A DNA stretch of 64,000 nucleotides, from contig NC_057769.1 in NCBI RefSeq assembly GCF_010389155.1, positions 744,001 through 808,000 of the forward strand, given 5' to 3'. Position numbers and translations under genes: made by a program. This stretch comes from Erigeron canadensis. Its lineage: Eukaryota > Streptophyta > Magnoliopsida > Asterales > Asteraceae. This document shows positions 54,504-64,000 of the stretch, piece after piece (positions within the stretch are counted from its first letter, which is position 1; each line of letters begins with the position of its first letter). The notes under the pieces were generated by a model. It was not told the DNA's origin. It was given only the letters and a program-made list of their open reading frames with translations, and made no database searches.

Positions 54504-56322
54504 TGTCACACCCCACCTTAGGCGGAATCGTAGCATATGACGAAATGACATAGCATAGCACATGGAATTTGTAATAGAGTTATACTAAATGAAATCCGAA
54601 TAAATGTAATTCCCACATCGGTACAAGTCTTAGGCAACATGCCCAGATAAATAGCAAATGATGTAGCAATTAGCAAACTAAAAATCCATGAAGGATCTCA
54701 TTATTGGTCTCACTAAGTCCTTATTCTCTAGCTCCTCAAACGTTGTTATTACCTGAAAATGAATGCTCGAAAATGTCAACATAATGTTGGTGGGTTCATA
54801 GGTTTAAAGGAATACAAATGAATTTGTTGTGCATGATATAAGTAGTATAGACATTATTGTAAATATAGACATGTAGTAGCATGTATGCATACCAAAAACT
54901 CATTGCCATCATAGTATTCCAACAACACAAACTCATCACTCCTGCCAACAACTCAATCACACATTGTCTACCACCAACTACCAGCTGGAGTATAAAGTTG
55001 GTTAATAGTTATCAAATAGTCTTCAATAGATATCGAGAGACATCTATTGCATCATAGGAATCAACACAAGCAAAATTAACATACACATTTCATAATTACA
55101 CGTATTTGTCCAATAAAACAAACAAGTTTTGGCACAGCTAATAAAAGAAATGAAAAATGTTTTGAGCATCATTTTCCCCCAAAGAAATAATATAAAAAGG
55201 GGCTACGAAACTCACCTTAACAAGCAAGTAGTTGTGCAAAATCCAAAATGATCACTCTACACAACACATATACAAGAACAATTTACAATTATGGACATCG
55301 TCAATAACCGTCCATTGTAACCCATATTTGATGATATACATATATGGATACTTTCAAAATATTCACAACTAATTTTGTCATGTATTATTAAGTTACATGT
55401 CACATAACTTAATATAGTGTATTTGTTTAAATGATGTACCATTGGTTTCTACAAGTTCATATTCACTGAAACTTTTTGGTAACTTTATCTATTTTTATTA
55501 TGATGAAACAAATAATTCAAACTTCCAAATCTTAACCACTGTAACTTTAGAGTGTTATATACTTACATGAATTTTTGTATAATTTATTTGGCATGTTAAC
55601 TATTTTTAAAAATTCTATAATTACAGACTAGTCAGAAATTTTACTGTTTGCGCACAGAAAAATTTTACAAAAGTTAAGGACCTTCAAAGCTTCAAAAAAA
55701 TCCAATATTTTTACTGTAAACTCTCAACATCTTAAAAATGTTTCTGGAAAAAAATAAACTTCCAGTTCATAAAATCGACCAAGATATGACTATTTGAAGT
55801 CGACTCAAACCTGTTCGGAAAACTCAGCTTTGCGCAGTTTTGTTATAAAATTCGTTTGACAACCTTAAACTTCATATTTTGACACAAAACCAATTCTACC
55901 AGAAAATGCACTTCCTGAACTTAATTTTAGACACCAAAAACGTGACTTAACCATCTTTCATGACCAAGATATAACCTTTCAAAGTTAACAAACCGAATCT
56001 GTCCATATTCTGAAATAACTCAACTTACTGTTTTAAAGACTATTACAACTAAATATTCATATATAAACATTCAAATCTTTCCAACACCTATTTACATCTG
56101 CTATTTTGATTTCCATGCCCTCATAATTGGATTTCTTTAATTACATTAATTATTATGTTACAATAAATACGTAAACTTTTAACATTAATATGGTTTATAC
56201 TTCAAGTTTTTGATTTAACCTAAAAAAAACCCTTTCATTCATTACTATAAATTTTGCCATAATATATTTATTCATCAATATAGGTTACTTATAAATAAAT
56301 ATTATTAAATAAAAAGATATGC

Positions 56323-56368
<46 letters not shown>

Positions 56369-57235
56369 AAGAAAAGACAAGTGATTTACCCCAAGATTGA
56401 TGATCTCTTCTTGAATATCTTGACAAAATAGAATATAATCTATAAGGATTTTATAATTAAGTGTAATTTAAATCAAAGGTTCATAAGAATTATAATAATC
56501 TTACCAATAATTTTTGCTTTGACAAAGATGATTAAAATAGCTTTGATCTTGTGATGGTTTCCCTCTTTTTTTTCTTTTGGGTCGACGACAGGAGCAAAGC
56601 AACAAAAAGGTAATTGTGTTTTAGATATATTATGATAACTAATAATTTTTTTTTATTTTTTTATCCCATACTTGTAGAGATAAGTGTTAGTGTTTGTTTA
56701 CCATTAAGATATATATATAATTATTATAAACCAAAAATTCGGATGGGATGGTAAGTCCCCTCTATCCGTGAATCCATTCCAAGAGGTTTGGAGGATGTGA
56801 TTTGGTATTTTTTTATAAACTCATTTTAATTTTAATTGCATTTGAACTTTAATCATTTATTTATTTGTTTAATTAACTTATAACTTAATATTATAATTAC
56901 TATCCTACATATATATATATATATAATTATTATAATTTATTTTCATAGACTTTATTCACCACTAAGTAATGTATAAAAATTTATCTATGTCTAAAAGTGA
57001 ATATGACATATAACTATATGTCTAAATATCGACGGAAATAATTATAACTGTCTAAATTTTGGAAGATAAAGTGACTAAACCCTACTAATGAAATTTGAGT
57101 AATAGGTTTCACTTACTGGCTTGATCACAACATTTTTATGCTTGTTCTACTCTGTAAGCACATTGACTGGTCGAGAAATTAGTAATTCAAGTTAGAGACT
57201 ATAATAAATTGTAGGTTTTGGTGACAGATGTCACA
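54504..57235 (+). mobile_element. Solo LTR (2732 bp), probably Ty3/gypsy, nested in the MULE
   Basis: It starts TGTCACACCCCACC and ends GATGTCACA, flanked by a 5-bp target duplication ATACT (54499-54503 and 57236-57240). It has no Gag or Pol frames and no second LTR, so it looks like the product of recombination between two LTRs. TGTCACACCCC is a common start of long plant gypsy LTRs. A (TA)n run lies at 56328-56365. Its length fits a Tekay/Del-like LTR, but the family is inferred. Confidence 0.75.
56328..56365. repeat. (TA)n microsatellite inside the solo LTR
   Basis: An almost pure TA alternation, about 19 units. Confidence 0.9.
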
Positions 57236-58260
57236 ATACTTCATCATCTTCCCCCACAATTTCGGCCACCATCCTTCATCGGCCGGTCACCGTCGGAAAA
57301 CTCGCCGAAAGCCAAGAACCACCCCTCACTTCATTTCCCCCCCCCCCTCTCTCGTCTCTCTCCCGGCTCTGATTTATGGCCACCCTTTTCTTTGACCGTT
57401 GCTATGGGAAAGACGTCACCGGAAAACTCATTTTCGAGATTTCTCCTGCGATTCTTTAACTTAGAACTCAAGGTTGGTACCAAAACGCTCAGACGCGAAT
57501 TTCCTACAAACCCTAGCTAAAAGAAACCCCCTCTTGGCAAGTGGTGGATTGGCGGTGTTCACAGTGATTCAACCCAGGGAGAAAAAGGAACCCGTTTGGC
57601 CGTTTTAGGGTTTTTAGAGAGAGATCACACGAGGTGGAGGTCGAAAATGGAGGTTATCGGGGTGTGGTTCTCGGCTTTCGGCGACTTTTCCGGCGTTGGC
57701 AGGTGGTGACCGACCAGTCAGAGATAGTGGCGTAAATTGTGGAGGAAGATGATGAAGTGTGTAAACCTCAAAGATGTTAGTTTTAACACAAATAGTCCAT
57801 GTGGTTACAAACTGGACGAAAATGCCCTCATGTGCAAGTGTAATGCACATAAGGGGTTTAACGGATGAAAACTAACGATTGTTAGTGTCAGGGACTACTG
57901 TCAATGAAAATGAAAAGTACAGGGATACCTAATGATAAAAAAAACACAGGGATGAAAATGCGAATCGAGCAAACCACATAAACGATTTGTGATAATTTCT
58001 CTACATCATATCATACACATCTTTCCATTCTTTTTTTTAATTTACCCATATAACTTTTATCTTTTAACACTTGACTTCCCTCAACTTTTTATTTCCATTT
58101 TATTAGTAAGAAACTTTATGATCTCATGTTTTTACCACGCAAATATCACATATTTACAGTTTTACTCCTGAAAACTTTTTATTTGTCTGTTTGGCTTTCT
58201 TCGTCAACTTCGAACTTAATAACATTACGATTCTCACACTAACTTTTTCGTAACATTTGG

Positions 58261-59432
58261 TGTAACAAGCGTGGTTCCTGACCTTTTGACCATATGTACA
58301 ATTTAACTAACTATCGAGTTGGTTAATATAGTTCAAGAGCAATTTGAAGTTCATTAAGTGCAATGTGTACAGATAGATCAATTTGTTGTGCAATTTGGGA
58401 CGTATGTGTTAGTCGAGGTCATTAAGTTAAGTTATGTTGTGGGTTCGTTTTGGCATTTGAAGGATTAACGATTAGCTATTCGTCGAATTTGGCGGAGCGG
58501 GAGCCTACCCTTTTTGGAACCTAGGCCTCCCCCCTTCCAATTTCTCCTCCACCCATTTCATTTCTTATCTTTTCTTTTTCTCTTTTCTCTCCCAAGGAAC
58601 ACACACAAACTTATGTATCTCTCTCCCTCTATATTTCTATCTCATAATGGAAGATTAAGCAAGATTTTGTTGGGGGTTTTCATCATCAACCTCATCTTAA
58701 CAACATATCAATATTTGGGCTTCAAAGTGCAAGATTTCTAACCTTTTCGGGTCAAATTCGGGTGTGAAACTAGGAGAAGATTTTGGTAAGCTAAGCTCAT
58801 CTACATTCATCATTTTATGTTTATTAACTTGTTTCTAGTTAATTCCAAGTAAATTCGAGTCACAAATTGGGTCAAAATGCGAATTAGGGTTTTGGTGGTT
58901 CATTTTAGGTTAAAAAAATGATTTTTGACATGAAATTGATGTTATGAATCGAAACTAAGATATGGGTTATGTTTGTTTATGTCAAATGATGTTGGTTTGT
59001 GCTTCAAAACATGTCTTGAACCTTCCTAGATCGGTCATTGGGTTGAAAATGGGGTTTATGCCCGTCTAGAGAGCACGGCCTCTGAGAGGCTTAGCACGGC
59101 CTCTGAGAGGCTGAGTACGGCCTTTGCTCTTCACAAGAGCTGTGCTCCACTACCCTCTTCGGCTACTTTTTCGGTTCCCGTTTCGTGTTACATTCAATCA
59201 ACTTGTAACTTTTAGGGAAGTCTTATATCATCAAATAAAGGTCATATAACTTGTTAAAACACGAATTTAAACACTTTGATTTCCATCTCGAATTTTGGTG
59301 CTAAGTGACCGTAATTAACCAAAACTTTTCAATCATTGTTTAAACGTTCTTGAAATCACTTCTAAAGTACCTTTGGGGATGGTGACATAGTATAGAAAGT
59401 TTGACCTTATTGTTGGAATGCATTAGTGCTAT
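58261..59432 (+). repeat. Truncated 5' LTR of the gypsy element
   Basis: It aligns with 61846-63022 nearly base for base; by eye I count about 18 substitutions plus a 5-bp indel over ~1.17 kb. It contains a short tandem motif (GCACGGCCTCTGAGAGGCT, two and a half copies, 59073-59130). The match to the 3' LTR is lost after GGAATGCATT. Confidence 0.88.
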
Positions 59433-59469
59433 CGTTACAATAGTTGAGTTGAAGACCATTGATATTGTT

Positions 59470-61790
59470 CATGACCTCCCCAATGTGCTTCTGGGCGATT
59501 TATCTGGTTTACCGCGTCTTGAAAACTTGATTTTGTAGCGAACTAACTCCTAACGTCGCATCGGTAGCTAAAGCTCCTTACAGACTCGCCTTAACGGAGA
59601 TGCAAGAGTTGGAACACCAACTTAAAGAGCTTCCAGAGAAAGAATTCATCCATCCTAGTCAATCTCCATGGGAAGCTCCTATTCCATTTCCAGAAAGAAG
59701 GATGGGTCTATTATGATGTGTATCGATTTTTCGGGTATTGAACAAGCTCACGATGAAGAACCGGTATCCATTTTCGATAAATGAGAACTCATTTGATCAA
59801 CTAGAAGGTGTTAAACCCTCCTCCAAGATTTACCTTCGTTTAGGTTAGAGCCAAATGCGCATCCATAAGGATGACATCTCTAAGACGACGTTTCATGCAA
59901 GGAATGTGCATTTAGAACACACTGTTGTGCCGTTTAGGTTGACTAATGCACCGACGGTGTTCATGGGCTTGGTGAAGCGGGTGTGACGGCCCAACTTGGA
60001 CAAGTTTGTCATTGCCCTTAGTAATGATATACTTGTTTAATCGAGGATGAAGGAAGATGTTGCCGAAACATTTACGCGAAGTGCTAGAATTGCTTAGAAA
60101 AGAGAAGTTGTATGCGAAATCCTCTCAAGGACAGGTTGTGATGCTTCGGGTCGAGGAGTGGGGTGTGTAATTATGCAACGGGGAAGGTCATTGCTTATGC
60201 CTTCCGTTAACTTAAGGTGCTTGAGAAAAACTATCCCACTCATGATTTAGAATTGGGAGCGGTTATGTTCGCTTAAAAGTGTTGGAGACATTACCTTTAA
60301 GGCACCAAATGTGCAATTTACGCCGATCATAGAAGTCTTCAACGTATTTTCGGTCAAGTGAGTTGAATATGAGACAAAGAAGATGGTTTAAACTTTTAGT
60401 GATTATGATTGTGATATTCGCTATCATCCGGGCGAGGCTAATGCCGTAGCCGATACATTGAGTAGAAAGGAAAGGGTCAAGACGAGAAGAACAAGAGCCA
60501 TGAGTCTCACGGTGGGACAAAGTATTCGTGACCGGAGCATAGGAGCACACGTACAAGCCACGTTACCGGAGATTTTAGTAATGGAATGGTTATATGGCAT
60601 GGAGCAACAATTAGATAGAAAAAGAAGACAATTGGCTAAACTTAGTTGAAAGGCTTTGGATTGCCATTTTTGACAATTTGAGGACATTTCTCATAAATGA
60701 AGCCCACCAGTCGGCATGTTCGGCCCATCAGGGCTAGGATAAGATGTACTTTGATTTCAAAGATTTCTATTGGTGGTCGGCATGAAACGTGATGTGGCTA
60801 AGTACGTGAGTGAGTTCCTTACTTGCTACAAGTGAAAGCCGATCATAAGAAGGCATCCGGTTTATTGGTGCAACCGGTGACACCGGAATGGAAATGGGAA
60901 CGGATTGCAATGAACTTCATTCGCGAAGTTACTGAAGACAAGTAGTGGTCGTGATACTACATGGGGGTTAGTGGATCGGTTGACAGAGTCGGCTCACTCC
61001 TTAGCCATCTGTGAGACCGACAAGATTGACACCATTGCGCGCTTGTACATTAAGGAAGTAGTGTCTAATGCATGGAGTTCCGCTTTCTATCATCTCCGAT
61101 AGAGATATCCGGTATAACTCAAATTTTTGGAAAGCCTTTCAACGAGCAATGGGTACACAACTTGACATGAGTACGGCGTTTCATTCTCAAACTGATGGAC
61201 AAACCGAGAGAACCATTCAAACGCTGAGGGCGTGTTGAGGGCTTGTGCAATTGATTTTGGGGCTGGAAATCATAATTGAGGCGGCAAAAGTGATTTCTCA
61301 AAGTAAAGAGAGATTTCAATTGACCCGTGAGAGACAAAAGAATACGCCGGTTTGAGGCGTGGACCATTGGAGTTCCATGTTGATGATCATGTACTTTCAA
61401 AAGTCTCCCCGTGAAAAGAGGTTGTCCGTTTTTGTAAGGAGAGGCAAGCTTGGACCACGACACATCCGACCTTTTGAGATCATTGGACGAGTGGGCAAAG
61501 TGGCTTACCGACTGAAGCCATCTCAAGAACATAAAGGCGTGCATGATATGTTCCATATTTGTAACCTAGGGAAGTGCTTGGTGGGTCCTACATTACATGT
61601 GCCTAAGAACGAGATTCATGTAGGCAGAAAGCTAAATTTTGTTACAAAACCAGTAGAGATATTTGAGCTTGAGGTCAAGAAAGTGGAGAACAAATGTTAC
61701 GATAGATAAAGTCCGAAGGCAAGCTAAACGTGGAGCCAAATTCACTTGAGCGCGGGAAAACCATGTGGGGTCCACTGTACCGCATTTGTT
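59470..61790 (+). pseudogene. Ty3/gypsy pol remnant: RT, RNase H, integrase
   Basis: Pieces in several frames read: DLSGLPRLENL and PWEAP (RT start), LNKLTMKNRYPFSI, FRLTNAP-type palm residues, then NAVADTLSRK (RNase H end; translated from about 60440-60470). Next comes an integrase with [23 protein letters not shown] (61178-61228) and, after decay, RRGKLGPRHIRPFEIIGRVGKVAYRL (61440-61517) and GVHDMFHICNLGKCL. A C-terminal stretch with KFTWERE-like sequence recalls the chromodomain-type tail of Tekay/Del elements. Stops and shifts are numerous; it is not functional. Confidence 0.85.
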
Positions 61791-61845
61791 GTGTACTTAG
61801 GGTTCTATCGAATTTCGGGACGAAATTCCTTTAACAGGGGAATGA

Positions 61846-64000
61846 TGTAACAAGCGTGGTTCCTGACCTTTTGACCATATGTACAATTTAACTAACTATC
61901 GAGTTGGTTAATATAGTTCAAGTGCAATTTGAAGTTCATTAAGTGCAATGTGTACAGATAGATCAATTTGTCGTGCAATTTGAGACGTATGTGTTAGTCG
62001 AGGTCATTAAGTTAAGTTATGTTGTGGGTTCGTTTTGGCATTTGAAGGATTAACGATTAGCTATTCGTTGAATTTGGCGGAGCGGGAGCCTACCCTTTTT
62101 GGAACCTAGGCCTCCCCCCTTCCAATTTCTCTTCCACCCATTTCATTTCATTTCTTATCTTTTCTTTTTCTTTTTTCTCTCCCAAGGAACACACACAAAC
62201 TTATGTATCTCTCTCCCTCTATATTTCTATCTCATAATGGAAGATTAAGCAAGATTTTGTTAGGGGTTTTCATCATCAACCTCATCTTAACAACATATCA
62301 AAATTTGGGCTTCGAAGTGCAAGATTTCTAACCTTTTCGGGTCAAATTCGGGTGTGAAACTAGGAGAAGATTTTGGTAAGCTAAGCTCATCTACATTCAT
62401 CATTTTATGTTTATTAACTTGTTTCTAGTTAATTCCAAGTAAATTCGGGTCACAAATTGGGTCAAAATGCGAATTAGGGTTTTGGTGGTTCATTTTAGGT
62501 TAAAAAAATGATTTTTGACATGAAATTGATGTTATGAATCGAAACTAAGATATGGGTTATGTTTGTTTATGTCAAATGATGTTGGTTTGTGCTTCAAAAC
62601 ATGTCTTGAACCTTCCTAGATCGGTCATTGGGTTGAAAATGGGGTTTATGCCCGTCTAGAGAGCACGGCCTCTGAGAGGCTTAGCACGGCCTCTGAGAGG
62701 CTGAGTACGGCCTTTGCTCTGCACAAGAGCCGTGCTCCACTGCCCTCTTCGGTTACTTTTTCGGTTCCCATTTCGTGTTACATTCAATCAACTTGTAACT
62801 TTTAGGGAAGTCTTATATCATCAAATAAAGGTCATATAACTTGTTAAAACACGAATTTAAACACTTTGATTTCCATCTCGAATTTTGGTGCTAAGTGACC
62901 GTAATTAACCAAAACTTTTCAATCATTGTTTAAACGTTCTTGAAATCACTTCTAAAGTACCTTTGGGGATGGTGACATAGTATAGAAAGTTCGACCTTAT
63001 TGTTGGAATGCATTTGTGATGTTGTAAAGTAGGTTGTGATCGTTGTTGAAGTTTCGGTTGTGGACATTTGACGACCGTTGGACATTCATAGCTGGATCTT
63101 AACTTGTTATTGCTCGTCACAGGTGAGTTCGTAGATCCCTACTCGTTTGAGATTTGGGCTGAAAAGTGTAAAACCTTTGTGTGTTAACTTGTTTGTTTGT
63201 GCAATTATGTGTTGCCTTGATTGATGACATAGTTCAATTGTGCATATGTTTGATTTCCTTGATGATGACATAACTTCATTGTACATATGTTTGAGTGTTT
63301 TGAGTGATGACATTGTCTGATTGATGGATTTGTTGATGTGTAAATACGTGGTTGTTATATGATTATTGTATGTGCATGTTTGGTTGATTATTAGGTTAGT
63401 TGTGCATATATGGAAGACGGTAATACTTTCGAAAGGTTGGAGATGTAGTGGGAAGGCTACGGGTGACCCTATATATAAGCATCAAAGGCCTTTCAAAAGT
63501 AGTATCGTACGAAGTATATACACATAGTGTTTGTTTCTGGGTGGACACTGATGGTCATGGTGCAATTGAGTACAATGAAGTACATTACGTGCAATTGAGT
63601 ACAATCAGGTACATTACGTGAAATTGAGTGCAATTGAAGGACATTGATAGACATGTTGGGCATTATAGAACTTGTTAGATACTTCTTGATATCATTATTA
63701 CTTGTTCTTGTTTACTATGTGTATTCTAAATACCTTGCGTAGTTCATTATGTGAGTACATATGTGAGGGTCATTGATGGACATTGATTGATTATGTATTG
63801 TTTGAGTATGATTGATTTATTTATGATTATGATAGTTGTACATACATGGAAGACGATGATACATTTAATGAGTTGGAAATGTGGTGGGAAGGCTGCGGGT
63901 GACCCTGTATACAAACATCTAAGATTCCTTAAATGTAAAGTCGTATGAAATGTATGTGCATTGTGCATGGTTGAGTTGATGGACATGATGGACATGATGA
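61846..64000 (+). repeat. 3' LTR of the gypsy element (incomplete at the window edge)
   Basis: It starts TGTAACAAG after the polypurine tract. Beyond 63020 it carries sequence absent from the truncated 5' copy. That includes a diverged ~120-bp duplication (63405-63530 against 63835-63970, sharing GTGGGAAGGCT and GGGTGACCCT) and short repeats of GGACATTGATG and TGCAATTGAGTACAAT words. No CA end is identified. Confidence 0.85.

Larger units (their letters stand above)
54264..58001. mobile_element. Fold-back Mutator-like element (MULE) split by a solo LTR
   Basis: Long terminal inverted repeats begin GAGAAATTATCACAAAT at 54264 and end with the complement at 58001. They match closely for at least 240 bases. 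A perfect 9-bp target duplication TACATCATA flanks the element (54255-54263 and 58002-58010), which is the Mutator signature. Removing the inserted LTR (54504-57235) leaves about 1 kb, and the left inverted repeat then continues at 57241 (TCATCATCTTCC) for roughly 90 more bases, matching the complement near 57640-57755. So most of the element is inverted repeat. No transposase is encoded. Confidence 0.9.
58261..64000 (+). mobile_element. Ty3/gypsy LTR retrotransposon, internally deleted, runs off the window
   Basis: The same LTR sequence starts at 58261 and again at 61846 (TGTAACAAGCGTGGTTCC), in the same direction. Between them is a decayed pol in the order RT, RNase H, integrase, which defines gypsy. 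Gag, protease and the primer-binding site are missing. The 5' LTR stops matching near 59430 and pol-like sequence begins within about 100 bases, so one deletion removed the LTR end and all of the gag side. A polypurine tract (AACAGGGGAATGA) precedes the 3' LTR. The 3' LTR is at least 2.1 kb and its end is not in the window. Confidence 0.9.

Noticed and set aside
57218..57520. 100-codon frame inside the MULE
   Set aside because: It spans the solo LTR junction and target duplication, so it cannot be an original gene.

Overview
This is plant nuclear DNA. The genes carry many spliceosomal introns, encode organelle-targeted gyrase B, a MAP70 microtubule protein, a trihelix factor and a CCCH zinc-finger protein, and sit in AT-rich intergenic DNA full of plant transposons. 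The style of the repeats suggests a eudicot, possibly Asteraceae, but that is an impression and not a result.

Layout. 1-9352: a decayed Ty1/copia retrotransposon on the minus strand, with its 5' LTR at 9066-9352 and its 3' LTR outside the window. About 10.4-11.2 kb: a two-exon gene for a 62-residue membrane protein. 14.7-18.2 kb: an 11-exon MAP70 gene. 18.4-25.0 kb: intergenic DNA with a Stowaway-like MITE, a roughly 540-bp hairpin made from an inverted duplication of a Vps62-like (DUF946) gene fragment, and Helitron-like debris. 25.07-33.2 kb: a 20-exon gene for organellar DNA gyrase subunit B (730 residues when spliced). 33.9-34.7 kb: a possible Helitron. 35.16-36.1 kb: an intronless trihelix gene. 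38.5-39.35 kb: a non-autonomous Helitron candidate. 40.4-41.3 kb: a broken Vps62-like gene on the minus strand. 41.6-46.2 kb: a diverged ~1-kb segmental duplication, one copy of which carries a SINE with a 16-bp target-site duplication. 46.4-48.05 kb: a Ty3/gypsy gag-protease fragment followed by a fragment that may be Myb/SANT-related. 49.3-50.85 kb: a two-exon CCCH zinc-finger gene on the minus strand. 54.26-58.0 kb: a fold-back Mutator-like element with a 9-bp target duplication, split by a 2.7-kb solo LTR that has its own 5-bp duplication. 58.26-64 kb: a Ty3/gypsy element with a truncated 5' LTR, a decayed pol and a 3' LTR running off the window.

The five apparently intact genes (small membrane protein, MAP70, GYRB, trihelix, CCCH) are independent housekeeping or regulatory genes with no evident joint pathway. 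For MAP70, GYRB, CCCH and the small protein, I chose splice sites by reading frame and remembered family conservation. Exon sums are divisible by three in every case. The most interesting non-standard object is the inverted duplication at 20.66-21.21 kb. It has the architecture expected of a young small-RNA hairpin locus, and a relative of its parent gene lies 20 kb away in the same window.
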